NCBI GenBank assembly: GCA_964598395.1
Contig: CAZRBW010000060.1
Location: forward strand, 1 to 17,562
From: CAXBDP01 sp964598395
Lineage (GTDB): Bacteria; Bacteroidota; Bacteroidia; Cytophagales; Cyclobacteriaceae
DNA: 17,562 nucleotides
Direction: 5' to 3'
Shown here one piece after another: positions 1 to 8,153 of the stretch. A model generated the notes under the pieces. The model made no database searches. It saw nothing but the letters and a program-made list of their open reading frames with translations, and was not told where the DNA came from. The number at the start of each line of letters is the position of its first letter. Position 1 is the first letter of the stretch. Made by a program: the position numbers and the translations under genes.

Positions 1-2
1 AA

Positions 3-431
3 ATGGCTATTTTTAGATTTATCAATAAAGCTATGAAGGATATTTTAGATAAAGTACCCCCTTGTTTTGAATTTCTGAAGGCCACCATGCTGGAATATGG
101 TGGCGGCAAAGCCAAAGTGAAATTCTTGCCTACCGAGGAAATGTTAAATCCCTTTGGAATTATTCAAGGCGGCATTTTGGCTGGGATGCTCGATAATATT
201 ATTGGTCCGGCCATATTTACCCTTGCGCCTAAGCGACCTACCAGTACAGTACAAATGAATGTGAACTACCTTGCTGCTGTGAAAGCGGGTGATGAACTGA
301 TCGGCACTGCCGAAGTGATCCATATGGGCAGAAGCCAAGTGTATGTAGAGGCGCAACTAATGCGTGGAGATAAATTGATTGCCAAGGCTACTTGTACCAA
401 TCTATTTTTAGATATAGTGCCTAAGCAATAG
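3..431 (+). CDS. PaaI-like hotdog-fold thioesterase
   Basis: Predicted acyl-CoA thioesterase of the PaaI/YbgC hotdog superfamily (142 aa, close to the usual length for a single hotdog domain). The active-site region runs from about residue 49 to 64: N49-P50, then Q55-G56-G57 and the helix leading to D64. Many PaaI enzymes have HGG here. The QGG version with an acidic residue seven positions later also occurs in a PaaI-like subgroup, so I read it as an active variant, though the substrate is unknown. The ATG at 3 lies at the window edge and upstream DNA is not visible. M11 (base 33) is an alternative start, so the N-terminus is uncertain. The 3' end overlaps the convergent aceK gene by 11 bases, and no terminator separates them. 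Confidence 0.8.
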   Translation: MAIFRFINKAMKDILDKVPPCFEFLKATMLEYGGGKAKVKFLPTEEMLNPFGIIQGGILAGMLDNIIGPAIFTLAPKRPTSTVQMNVNYLAAVKAGDELIGTAEVIHMGRSQVYVEAQLMRGDKLIAKATCTNLFLDIVPKQ

Positions 432-2142
432 CGTCTTTTCTAAAGCGTATTTGCTCAGGGTAGGGGAAGGCATGAAGAAATTGACCTTCCTTTATTTTGT
501 TTTGCATATCTATCCAATAGCCAGCTTTGAAGAGATCGCCATGAGTTTCTTCAAATGTGGCTTTTATATCCTCCCGCCCAATCATAAAGTAGCGAAACTC
601 TTCAGGGAAAATATCATCAGGCGCAATCTCATACCAAGGACTTGAAGCATAAATTTGCTCATACGTTTCAGCTTTTGGCTTATCTCTAAAATTACATTGG
701 GTGAGCAAAGTGATTTCATCATAATCGTAAAATATACATCGACCATGTCGTGTCAAACCAAAATTTTTGGTCAGCATATCTCCCGGGAAAATATTCGCAG
801 CTGCCATTTCCTTGATGGATTGCCCATAATCGAGTGCCGCTTTTAAGGCAGTTTCCGTATCCGCTTCTTCCAGTAATATATTTAATGGAATACTTTTTCT
901 CTCGGAGTATAAGTGCTTGAATATAATCAGATTACCTTCTATTTTGAATTGACTTGGAATGCAATCGCGCAACTCTTGAAGCAATTCCTCTGAAAAGCGA
1001 TTGGCTGGCAATACGAAATTTTCAAACTCATGTGTATCTGCCATTCTGCCTACTCGATCTAGCTTTTTCACCAGTTTATACTTCTCCAACACTTCTCTTC
1101 TTGTAATGGCTTTTGGCGGCTCAAAGGTGTCTTTGATAATCTTGAAAACGATATTGTAGGAGGGAAGCGTAAAGACCGTCATCACCAAACCTTTTACACC
1201 CGGAGCTAATTCAAATTGATCGGTGGAATGCTCAATATGCTCCAGCAAAAGTCGGTATTGTTCCGTTTTGCCATGTTTATGATAGCCGATAGAATTATAC
1301 ACTTCGCCCAAATCTTTGCCCGGCATTAACGAAAGCAAAAAGGCAATCATCTGTGATGGAATTTCAGTTTCCACCATAAAATAGGAGCGGGTGTAGCTGA
1401 AAATGATCCGCACATATTCGGGATTGGTCACCAGCGCATCTATATACAAACCGTCTTTGCCATGAATTACAGGCAGTATAAACGGGATCACCTGATTACC
1501 ACTCAATATTCGCCCAATGACATAAGCGGCCTTGTTGCGATAGAATAAGGTGTCAATAATTTGCAAATGGGAATTCGCAGCGAGTTCCGGTACATTTTGA
1601 TGAAAAGCCTGCTCAATAAACTGGCCATCTCGCTCAATATTCTCGAAGGAGTAGTTTGGGAAAAAGTCTTTTAAAATGCTTTTAATTAAGTCGTTAAACT
1701 TCGAATCTAAACTATATTCCTTCCAAAGATTGCTATCATTAGCAATTTGACATGAGCCGTATCCTGCCTTTACAAACATGTAGTTGTCGTCCACAGGTTG
1801 GTTTAGGAAGATTTTGCGGCTTACGGAATTGAAATAAGTTTCGGCTAATTCCTTATCATCAGATTGCTCGCTGATTTCGATAAAGGCACTTTTGACAACC
1901 TTCCAAAAGGTTTTATGAAAAGTTGATGCTGGAAATGCTTTTTCAAGCTTAGTGAGCGTGATTTTAAGTTTTTTCTTATACAGATCGAGCCGGTTTACGC
2001 TGTCCATTTGCAGCTTTCGCCATTCACGTTTGAAAAAGCGGGAGGATGCCTTTCTTGTAATTTTCTTAAACTCTCGATGATATTCCTCGAATCCATTTAA
2101 TATGATGGATGCAATTACAAGTGCTTGTTTAGGCTCCTCCAT
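421..2142 (-). CDS. aceK: Isocitrate dehydrogenase kinase/phosphatase AceK
   Basis: Bifunctional enzyme that phosphorylates, and so inactivates, isocitrate dehydrogenase and also reverses this, setting carbon flow between the TCA cycle and the glyoxylate bypass. The 573 aa length fits the family. Conserved blocks are easy to see: GLVMTVFTLPSYNIVFKIIK at about 318-337 (ATP-binding lysines K334/K337), DRVGRMADT with D369, the FPGDML block with D455, and FYDYDE with D473/D475. These match the kinase and shared kinase/phosphatase catalytic residues known from the E. coli enzyme. The N-terminal half (about 1-310) is the helical regulatory domain. The start lies only 3 bases after the doxX stop, so the two are almost certainly co-transcribed. 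No icd, aceA or aceB is in the window. AceK is best known from Proteobacteria, but the sequence is intact and its codon use looks like that of its neighbours. Confidence 0.95.
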   Translation of the reverse strand: MEEPKQALVIASIILNGFEEYHREFKKITRKASSRFFKREWRKLQMDSVNRLDLYKKKLKITLTKLEKAFPASTFHKTFWKVVKSAFIEISEQSDDKELAETYFNSVSRKIFLNQPVDDNYMFVKAGYGSCQIANDSNLWKEYSLDSKFNDLIKSILKDFFPNYSFENIERDGQFIEQAFHQNVPELAANSHLQIIDTLFYRNKAAYVIGRILSGNQVIPFILPVIHGKDGLYIDALVTNPEYVRIIFSYTRSYFMVETEIPSQMIAFLLSLMPGKDLGEVYNSIGYHKHGKTEQYRLLLEHIEHSTDQFELAPGVKGLVMTVFTLPSYNIVFKIIKDTFEPPKAITRREVLEKYKLVKKLDRVGRMADTHEFENFVLPANRFSEELLQELRDCIPSQFKIEGNLIIFKHLYSERKSIPLNILLEEADTETALKAALDYGQSIKEMAAANIFPGDMLTKNFGLTRHGRCIFYDYDEITLLTQCNFRDKPKAETYEQIYASSPWYEIAPDDIFPEEFRYFMIGREDIKATFEETHGDLFKAGYWIDMQNKIKEGQFLHAFPYPEQIRFRKDAIA

Positions 2143-2145
2143 CTA

Positions 2146-2553
2146 CTATTTTCCTAATTTATTATCTAAAGAAAACTTGCCAGGCCCTGCAAAGAAAATT
2201 GCCATAAATGATGCTAAAAAGAGCAAAGGTAATTCTTGTCTAGACCAACCATCATCAGCGTGAACAATGAGTGCAATTACTGCCATCGTAATCATAAGCG
2301 GAATAGTAGCCAATCTGGTAAACAGCCCAAGTATCAAAAGGAGTGCGCAAAAGAACTCCGCAAAAATGGCCAATTGCAAGGATAGGGCAGAGGAGCCTAG
2401 TCCCAATGGATCTCTAAAACTTTCGGCTCTACTAGCGTATGAGGAAAGTTTGGGCCAGCCGTGAGTCATTATCATAGCGCCAGAAGCTACTCTCAGAATC
2501 AATAGACTTATGTCTAGTGAAATGGATTTTGTGTTGAAGAGTAATTTTTTCAT
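2146..2553 (-). CDS. DoxX family membrane protein
   Basis: Small integral membrane protein (135 aa) of the DoxX/DoxD-like family. The N-terminal LLILRVASGAMIMTHGWPKL segment (about 17-36) carries the typical small-residue helix ending in HG-x-x-K. Two further hydrophobic stretches follow at about 60-100 and a last one at about 107-125, giving four probable transmembrane helices. Members are linked in different bacteria to quinone-related or redox roles, but no firm activity can be assigned here. It is the first gene of a two-gene unit with aceK (3-base gap). The 120-base upstream region contains no exact TAnnTTTG promoter that I could find. Confidence 0.85.
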   Translation of the reverse strand: MKKLLFNTKSISLDISLLILRVASGAMIMTHGWPKLSSYASRAESFRDPLGLGSSALSLQLAIFAEFFCALLLILGLFTRLATIPLMITMAVIALIVHADDGWSRQELPLLFLASFMAIFFAGPGKFSLDNKLGK

Positions 2554-2620
2554 GATATTTGAATTTGAATAGAATGATACGAAATTTTAAACTAAAGCAA
2601 TTAGCGAACGATGGAGATAT

Positions 2621-2653
2621 AAAAAAGAAGCCTCCAATTAAGAAGGCTTCTTT
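2621..2653 (-). terminator. Intrinsic terminator after the BNR-repeat gene
   Basis: A perfect 10-bp inverted repeat, AAAGAAGCCT (2624-2633) and AGGCTTCTTT (2644-2653), flanks a 10-nt loop. Read on the minus strand, the stem ends in a run of six T (including 2623-2621). It starts 24 bases past the stop codon at 2677, so it should end transcription of the large secreted protein gene before doxX. Confidence 0.85.
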
Positions 2654-2676
2654 ATTAAATTCAGCCTAAAGGCCAA

Positions 2677-5600
2677 TTACTCTCTTTTTTCTAAGTCAAT
2701 CTTTATTGCATCAGGTCCTGCCAATTTCGCATTGATTTGGGCAAGTTCAGTTTCAATAAAGTCCTGCAGCATTCTAGTTACCATTTTGGTATCTGCTTGC
2801 AGTTCCACTATTCTACCAACCTGCTGATCTGTAGGACGAGCTGTCGCTCCATCAATGGCATTCATTATGGCCATTATTTCCTCTCTCAGTCTAGGCTTAG
2901 TACGGTATGTCATAGAGTTTGGCGGTCTTCTCATCTCCTCATCCAAGTCAAGTACTTTTTGTAGAGCAGATTTCACATCACTAAGCACATTGCTGCGGTT
3001 TTCAATCGAGCCTGCTTCAAGTCCTTCGTTCAGTTCGCCTAACTGTTTGTGAATAGTAGTGGTAGCATTGATCATTTCATTTGCAGATCCTAGCAACACC
3101 ATAAACTCCTTCAAAGTGCGATCCTTTTGTTCGTAATAGTTTTGTTGCAAATTAATTCGAGGGTCGCCTTTCACGTCAATTTTCACTTCTTGGCTTTGGC
3201 CATTAGCAGTCAATTTAGCTGTGTAAGTTCCAGGTGGTACTCTTGGTCCTGAGGCGAACGATCCCCAACCAGTAGTTTCAGCTCCTGCAAGTGGCGTTGG
3301 CCCATTATATTTCAAATCCCAGATAATTCTGTTTAGCCCTGCATCACCCTTGTCAAAAGTCAAATCTCTTACATTCTCACCTTTTGCATTTGTAATGCTC
3401 ACAGTTACATCGCTTGTAGGCTTATTAGCCAAATAGAAATTGATATAAGCACCAAATTCTGGGTTTGGAGCTGTGTAAACTCTTTCTCCGAGATTTTCTA
3501 TTTGAGTATAATAATGCCACAATGTAGCTGGCTTTGGATCAAACACATGTAGCGATTTGTTGCCAACGTTGTTATAGTTTTCAAGTGCTCTAGCATCATC
3601 CAAAATCCAAATACCTCTACCATGGGTTGCTACTACGATATCACTTTCTCTTTTTTGGAATTGCAAATCATGTATGGAAGCAGAAGGTAAATTGTTATTC
3701 ATTTTCACCCAGTTTTTGCCATAATCCCAGCTACCGTAAAGTGCTGTTTCTAATCCTGCTACTAGGAAATTCGGGTTGTTAGGATTTTGTCTAACTACAC
3801 GTACATAATCATCTTCTGGTAAGCCATTTACAGCTTTAGTCCAAGTAGCACCGAAATCGGTTGTGATAAATATATAAGGCTTGAAATCGTCTAATCTGTG
3901 TTGATCTACTGCAACAAATGCAGTACCTGGCGTATGCACTGACGCATCTATTTTGCTGATCCATGAGAAGGCAGGCAAGCCTGGGATTTTATCATTCAGC
4001 TTAGTCCAAGTTTTACCACCGTCTCTAGTCAGCTGGATGTTGCCATCATCTGTACCTACCCAAATTACATTTTTGTCTAAAGGCGATTCAGCAATCGCCA
4101 AAATGGTACAATGGAATTCTGCAGCTGTATTGTCAGAGTAGATTTCACCACCGGAGGATTGTTGCTTGCTCTTATCGTTGGTCGTCAAATCAGGACTGAT
4201 TTCTTCCCAAGTATAGCCTCTATCTGTGGAGCGGAAAAGCACGTTGCCACCGAAATAAACTGTATTAGGATCGTTTGGTGACACGTGAATAGGAGAGTCC
4301 CAATTGAAGCGATACTTGTGATCGAAAATAGCATCACCAGCCGAGCCTATGATTTTTGGATAAGGGTGGATGTTTCTAATATTACCATAGCGAGTATCCA
4401 CATGGAAAATCACACCACCTTGTAGGTTGGAGTAAACTTCATGCTCTTCACCTGGAATTGGCACAGCGTAATAGCCATCACCTCCCGCCAATTTTCTCCA
4501 GTGGCGTTTCATGATTCCGGCATTATCTAGCGAGTTGCTAGGGCCAAACCATGTTCCATTATCTTGCAATCCGCCATATATATAGTAAGGATCTTTATTA
4601 TCTAAGAATATCTGATAATACTGAGAAAGCTCTACATTATTGATAATATCGAAGGTCTCACCACCATCAAATGATAACTGATAGCCACCATCACTTCCGC
4701 TTATTAATCTTTTTGAGTTAGTTGGATCAATCCATAGTGCTTGGTGATCGCCGTGAACGGTTCTTCCAATTACTTTAAATGTTTTACCGCCATCCACGCT
4801 TTTCGACATTCTGCCAGATAAAGTATAGAGTACATCAGGATCATTAGGATCTACTCTCACATCCGAATAGTAGAATGGACGGAAATTCAAGTTTGGATCA
4901 GGATTTACCATTGTCCAATTTTCACCTCTATTTTCAGACTTGAATAGAATACCAGCATTTTTGAATTCGGTAATCATATACACGATATTCGGGCTGCTTT
5001 TTGAAACTGAAAAACCGATTCTAGCCATTGGCTGATCAGGCAATCCATTCATAATTCTCTTCCAAGTTTCACCGCCATCAGTTGATTTGTAAGCAGCAGT
5101 TTGGTGACCACCATCGGTAAACAACCAAGGTTTACGACGGAAATACCACATACCAGCATACAATACGTCAGGATTACCTGGCTCCATTGCTACATCAGAG
5201 CAACCGTGATCATCATCTATATGAAGGACTTTTTTCCAGTTTTTGCCACCATCTGTCGTTTTGAAAACGCCTCTTTCTGGGTTTGGTCCCCATTCTCTGC
5301 CCAGTGCGCACACACAAGCCCAATCAGGATTGGTAGGGTGCACTAGGATTCTCTTGATGCGCTCAGTTTTAGGGAGTCCACGATGATCCCATGTTTTGCC
5401 GCCATCATCAGAACGATATACGCCATTGCCATACTGCACGCTATTACGAGGATCGCCCTCGCCTGTGCCAATGTAAACGATATCTGTATTTGATGGAGCG
5501 AGTCCGATCGCACCTACAGATAGTACACGCTCATTTTGGAATAGCGCATCGAAGGTGACACCACCATTAGTTGTTTTGAAAATACCACCATCAGCACCTG

Positions 5601-5793
5601 CAATAAAGAATGTGCTATAGTCACCAGGAATGCCTGCCACATCCGTTACTCTTCCGCCCATATTGGCTGGTCCTACAGGCCGCCATTGCATGGATTTCAT
5701 TGCTTCTTGTGGAGGAATGTTTTGGGCATGGATTAATGAACCTGAAAAAATCAGGAGGATTAATGTGCACCATTTCATTGAGTTTTTGATCAT
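2677..5793 (-). CDS. Large secreted Asp-box (BNR/sortilin-like) repeat protein
   Basis: Exported 1038-residue protein of the WD40/YVTN/BNR-like (VPS10/sortilin-type) superfamily, often annotated as glycosyl hydrolase without proof. Residues 1-23 form a Sec signal peptide (basic start, hydrophobic LILLIFSGSL core, probable cleavage after HA or HAQ). I count about eleven Asp-boxes (S/T-x-D-x-G-x-T-W/F), near residues 74, 128, 178, 237, 286, 331, 374, 522, 589, 644 and 688, which indicates one or two beta-propellers. A THGRGIWILDD motif (723-733), typical of this family, closes the propeller. About 780-875 looks like an immunoglobulin-like FlgD-type fold ending in PPGTYTAKL, followed by a helical tail. 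I see no type IX secretion C-terminal domain and no lipobox cysteine, so it may be periplasmic. It stands alone, with a terminator downstream. The ligand or substrate is unknown. Confidence 0.85.
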   Translation of the reverse strand: MIKNSMKWCTLILLIFSGSLIHAQNIPPQEAMKSMQWRPVGPANMGGRVTDVAGIPGDYSTFFIAGADGGIFKTTNGGVTFDALFQNERVLSVGAIGLAPSNTDIVYIGTGEGDPRNSVQYGNGVYRSDDGGKTWDHRGLPKTERIKRILVHPTNPDWACVCALGREWGPNPERGVFKTTDGGKNWKKVLHIDDDHGCSDVAMEPGNPDVLYAGMWYFRRKPWLFTDGGHQTAAYKSTDGGETWKRIMNGLPDQPMARIGFSVSKSSPNIVYMITEFKNAGILFKSENRGENWTMVNPDPNLNFRPFYYSDVRVDPNDPDVLYTLSGRMSKSVDGGKTFKVIGRTVHGDHQALWIDPTNSKRLISGSDGGYQLSFDGGETFDIINNVELSQYYQIFLDNKDPYYIYGGLQDNGTWFGPSNSLDNAGIMKRHWRKLAGGDGYYAVPIPGEEHEVYSNLQGGVIFHVDTRYGNIRNIHPYPKIIGSAGDAIFDHKYRFNWDSPIHVSPNDPNTVYFGGNVLFRSTDRGYTWEEISPDLTTNDKSKQQSSGGEIYSDNTAAEFHCTILAIAESPLDKNVIWVGTDDGNIQLTRDGGKTWTKLNDKIPGLPAFSWISKIDASVHTPGTAFVAVDQHRLDDFKPYIFITTDFGATWTKAVNGLPEDDYVRVVRQNPNNPNFLVAGLETALYGSWDYGKNWVKMNNNLPSASIHDLQFQKRESDIVVATHGRGIWILDDARALENYNNVGNKSLHVFDPKPATLWHYYTQIENLGERVYTAPNPEFGAYINFYLANKPTSDVTVSITNAKGENVRDLTFDKGDAGLNRIIWDLKYNGPTPLAGAETTGWGSFASGPRVPPGTYTAKLTANGQSQEVKIDVKGDPRINLQQNYYEQKDRTLKEFMVLLGSANEMINATTTIHKQLGELNEGLEAGSIENRSNVLSDVKSALQKVLDLDEEMRRPPNSMTYRTKPRLREEIMAIMNAIDGATARPTDQQVGRIVELQADTKMVTRMLQDFIETELAQINAKLAGPDAIKIDLEKRE

Positions 5794-5811
5794 GATTGAA
5801 ATAGTTTAAGG

Positions 5812-5821
5812 TTAACGTTAA
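5812..5821. promoter_or_regulatory. Perfect palindrome upstream of the BNR-repeat gene
   Basis: TTAACGTTAA reads the same on both strands and lies 18 bases before the start codon at 5793, within the probable leader or promoter of that gene. It could be an operator half of a small regulator, but a 10-bp AT-rich palindrome can also arise by chance. No exact TAnnTTTG element was found nearby. Confidence 0.25.
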
Positions 5822-6010
5822 TAAGCTATTTCAAAGCAGATTGGGAAACAAATAAAATGTGATGGGAGGATAAAATAGCCAATATTTTGGAAGTAGAATT
5901 GAGATTTGGCCAACATTCTTTTGATCGAGCTATTTTCAGTAAAACTACTTGTTGATGAAGTTGTCCAAGAAAAAGCGGGAGGTAAATGAGGTATGCTCAA
6001 AAAATGGACA

Positions 6011-6044
6011 AAAAAAAGGTGGAAACTTTCGAGTCCACCTTTTT
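6011..6044 (-). terminator. Intrinsic terminator of the rpsF-rpsR-rplI operon
   Basis: A perfect 11-bp inverted repeat, AAAAAGGTGGA (6013-6023) and TCCACCTTTTT (6034-6044), has a 10-nt loop. On the minus strand the stem ends in a run of seven T (6017-6011). It begins 18 bases after the rplI stop and is the only strong terminator in the 268-base gap between rplI and the BNR-repeat gene. Confidence 0.88.
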
Positions 6045-6061
6045 AAGAATTTATATAGAAC

Positions 6062-6505
6062 TTAGTCTGCTACTACTTCGAAAGCAATAGTAGATTTCAC
6101 TTCTTTATGAAGATCGATTTCAACTTCGTAAGATCCTAAGAACTTAACTTCTGAGTTGAAAGCAATTTTCTTTCTGTCAATTTCAATACCTTTTTCTCTC
6201 AAAGCATCAGAAATTTGAAGAGTCGTAACTGCTCCAAATATTTTACCACTTTCACCAGCTTTCGCTTTGATAGAAAGTGATACTCCGTTTAGCTTATCAG
6301 CAATATCTTGTGCGTCTTGCTTGATTTTTTCTGCTTTGTGAGCTGCTTGTTTTACGTTTTCAGCTAACATTTTTCTGTTAGATTGATTCGCCAAAACTGC
6401 AAAGCCTTGAGGGATAAGGTAATTACGACCATAACCAGCTTTCACTGTTATTACATCATTTTTAAAGCCTAGCCCTTTGATGTCATCTTTAAGAATTACT
6501 TCCAT
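6062..6505 (-). CDS. rplI: 50S ribosomal protein L9
   Basis: Structural protein of the large ribosomal subunit (147 aa, standard length). The N-terminal rRNA-binding domain is clear: MEVILKDDIKGLGFKNDVI, then V-K-A-G-Y-G-R-N-Y-L-I-P at about 21-32. A long linking helix (about 40-75) leads to the C-terminal domain, with SGKIFGAVTTLQISDAL near 86-102. It is last in the rpsF-rpsR-rplI operon, 29 bases after rpsR, and is followed directly by a strong terminator. Confidence 0.97.
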   Translation of the reverse strand: MEVILKDDIKGLGFKNDVITVKAGYGRNYLIPQGFAVLANQSNRKMLAENVKQAAHKAEKIKQDAQDIADKLNGVSLSIKAKAGESGKIFGAVTTLQISDALREKGIEIDRKKIAFNSEVKFLGSYEVEIDLHKEVKSTIAFEVVAD

Positions 6506-6534
6506 TGTGTTTCAAATTTTAAAAGGGTAGACAA

Positions 6535-6786
6535 TTATTTCAATGAATCAGTTACGTAAGGAAGCATACCTAAATGGCGAGCTCTCTTTACTGCAGTTGC
6601 TACCTTCTTTTGGAATTTAGCGCTTGTACCTGTCAATCTTCTTGGAAGGATTTTACCTTGCTCATTTACAAATTTCAGCAAGAAATCGCTGTCTTTGTAA
6701 TCGATATACTTAATACCATGCTTGCGAAAGCGGCAGTATTTCTTTTTGATTTCACTTCCGTGAATTGGTTCGTTTACGAGTGTCAT
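6535..6786 (-). CDS. rpsR: 30S ribosomal protein S18
   Basis: Small-subunit protein (83 aa) that pairs with S6 on the platform of the 30S particle. Family blocks visible are KKKYCRFRK (about 14-22), IDYKD (28-32) and GKILPRRLTGTSAKFQKK (44-61), followed by VKRARHLGMLPYV. The start codon overlaps the rpsF stop codon by one base (TAATG), an arrangement that favours translational coupling between the two partner proteins. Confidence 0.97.
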   Translation of the reverse strand: MTLVNEPIHGSEIKKKYCRFRKHGIKYIDYKDSDFLLKFVNEQGKILPRRLTGTSAKFQKKVATAVKRARHLGMLPYVTDSLK

Positions 6787-7148
6787 TATGCTTTTTCCTC
6801 CTTCGCTACTTTTTTGTTAAAATCACCATTTTTTCTTCTTCTATTGAAGTCAATTGCATGCTTATCACAAGCAACAGTCAAGAAACGAAGTACTTTTTCA
6901 TCTCTGCGGAATTCAGTTTCCAACGCATTTACAATGTTGGTAGGAGCTGAATACTCAAACAGATGATAAAAACCTGTTGATTTCTTTTGAATTGGGTAAG
7001 CAAGTTTGCGGAGTCCCCAGTTCTCGTCGTTCACCATTTCAGCGCCACGCTCTGTAAGCACTGTTTTGAATTTTTCAACGGCATCCTTCATCTGAGCGTC
7101 AGATAAAACGGGAGTTAAAATGAATACCGTTTCGTAATGATTGTTCAT
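6786..7148 (-). CDS. rpsF: 30S ribosomal protein S6
   Basis: First gene of the ribosomal operon (120 aa). It begins MNNHYETVFILTPVLSDAQ, the usual S6 strand 1, and contains the conserved WGLRKLAYPIQKKSTGFYHL region (about 44-63) and the RDEKVLRFLTV strand near 82-92, followed by a basic C-terminal tail. It is driven by a clear promoter at 7187-7218, giving a leader of about 30 nt. That leader is A/U-rich and shows no evident CCG hairpin of the kind known as the S6:S18-binding autoregulatory site in other bacteria, so that control may be absent or different here. Confidence 0.97.
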   Translation of the reverse strand: MNNHYETVFILTPVLSDAQMKDAVEKFKTVLTERGAEMVNDENWGLRKLAYPIQKKSTGFYHLFEYSAPTNIVNALETEFRRDEKVLRFLTVACDKHAIDFNRRRKNGDFNKKVAKEEKA

Positions 7149-7186
7149 AATTTAATTTAATTTGAAAAGAATAATTTTTCGAGTCG

Positions 7187-7218
7187 CAAAAATAGCTATT
7201 TGTATTGAGGATGCCAAA
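7187..7218 (-). promoter_or_regulatory. Bacteroidota-type promoter of rpsF operon
   Basis: On the minus strand TTTG (7218-7215) is followed after exactly 20 bases by TATTTTTG (7194-7187), matching the -33 TTG and -7 TAnnTTTG consensus of Bacteroidota sigma factors. The predicted transcription start, near 7180, is about 30 bases before the rpsF ATG. The -7 element overlaps a perfect 12-bp palindrome, AAATAGCTATTT (7190-7201). Confidence 0.7.
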
Positions 7219-7233
7219 AGCTTTGATAAATAT

Positions 7234-8127
7234 TTACTTGATAATAAAGCTTTGTCTGCCAAGTAGATAATCATCCTCGAATATCGAAATAGTATATGAA
7301 CCTGGATCCAAATTATTCATTCTGTCCAGTTCTATTTCTACATTCATTTCATCAAGGTCGTAAAAGATGTCTTTTTTGGCAGAATAAAATTGCTCTAGAC
7401 CATCATATATAAATGTGCCTGAACCATGATTAATATCAAAAACTACCTGATTTTTGGGATTATGCACTTGCACTAGGATCGTTTTGATTTCTGGAATGGC
7501 TACATAGTTTGCAGCAATTGTAAATCGTACGATAAGCTTTTCAATTTGTCTTTCGCGCAGATCTGCACTAACAATACCTCTTTTATTTACACCATAAAGT
7601 GAAATATCTTGTGTGTTCAAGCGACCAGCCAAATCCGCTTTTTCTTTTAGTTCTTCTTGGGTCTTTTCGAATTCTGAAACAGATTCTTCTAAACGCTCCT
7701 TTTCTGTTTTCAAACCTACATTTTCATTTGATAACACCCTTGTGGTGGCTTGAAGTGATCTTATCTCATTTTCCCTTTCCCTCAAAGTTCCTTCGAAGCT
7801 TCTGATTCTCCTGTTGAGGTCAGTTATTTTCAATAAATCTATTGTATTGTTTTCTTGGAGATTTTTTATTTCCACTTCGAGCTCTGCCTTGATCTCAAGA
7901 AGTGCTTCGACCCTCCCGCCTAATCTGCGGATATTTTCTATTTTCTCATCCAATTCACGGCTTATTACCAATAAGTCATTACTTATATTGGCGACTACAA
8001 TTGCATTCTCGGTTTTCTCTTCAACTCTTTCAGTTTGTTCTTCTTTCAAATTGAAAAACAAATAAGCAACTACCAGTGCTAGGGCTACATTTATTACGAT
8101 GCTTATAATAAATTTCAAATCATTCAT
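7234..8127 (-). CDS. Membrane-anchored coiled-coil protein, unknown function
   Basis: I do not recognise a named family. The 297-residue product has one N-terminal transmembrane segment (about 7-26, IISIVINVALALVVAYLFFN) with few positive charges before it. A long, highly charged coiled coil follows (about 28-170, rich in E, K, L and R heptads such as ERENEIRSLQ and LKTEKERLEE). A C-terminal domain of about 120 residues (175-297) appears to be mostly beta strand, with alternating hydrophobic stretches (IAANYVAIPEIKTILVQVHN, then GSYTISIFEDDYLLGRQSFI). The layout suggests a cytoplasmic or periplasmic stalk carrying a beta-sandwich head, perhaps a scaffold or envelope protein. It has its own promoter (8154-8184) and sits between the ribosomal operon and a divergent methyltransferase gene. 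Confidence 0.75.
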   Translation of the reverse strand: MNDLKFIISIVINVALALVVAYLFFNLKEEQTERVEEKTENAIVVANISNDLLVISRELDEKIENIRRLGGRVEALLEIKAELEVEIKNLQENNTIDLLKITDLNRRIRSFEGTLRERENEIRSLQATTRVLSNENVGLKTEKERLEESVSEFEKTQEELKEKADLAGRLNTQDISLYGVNKRGIVSADLRERQIEKLIVRFTIAANYVAIPEIKTILVQVHNPKNQVVFDINHGSGTFIYDGLEQFYSAKKDIFYDLDEMNVEIELDRMNNLDPGSYTISIFEDDYLLGRQSFIIK

Positions 8128-8153
8128 TGGTGTTGCTTATATTAATAATTTTA

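Noticed and set aside
4279..4290. CACGTG-centred sequence resembling a parS site
   Set aside because: Only about ten of sixteen positions fit the canonical parS and the outer arms are not symmetric; it lies inside the BNR-repeat gene.
5818..6000. 60-codon open frame on the minus strand between rplI and the BNR-repeat gene
   Set aside because: No family resemblance, low-complexity S/T/F-rich product, and it runs through the likely upstream region of the BNR-repeat gene.
6574..6966. 130-codon plus-strand frame across rpsR and rpsF
   Set aside because: It is antisense to two certain ribosomal protein genes, and its cysteine/serine/phenylalanine-rich product looks like an antisense shadow.
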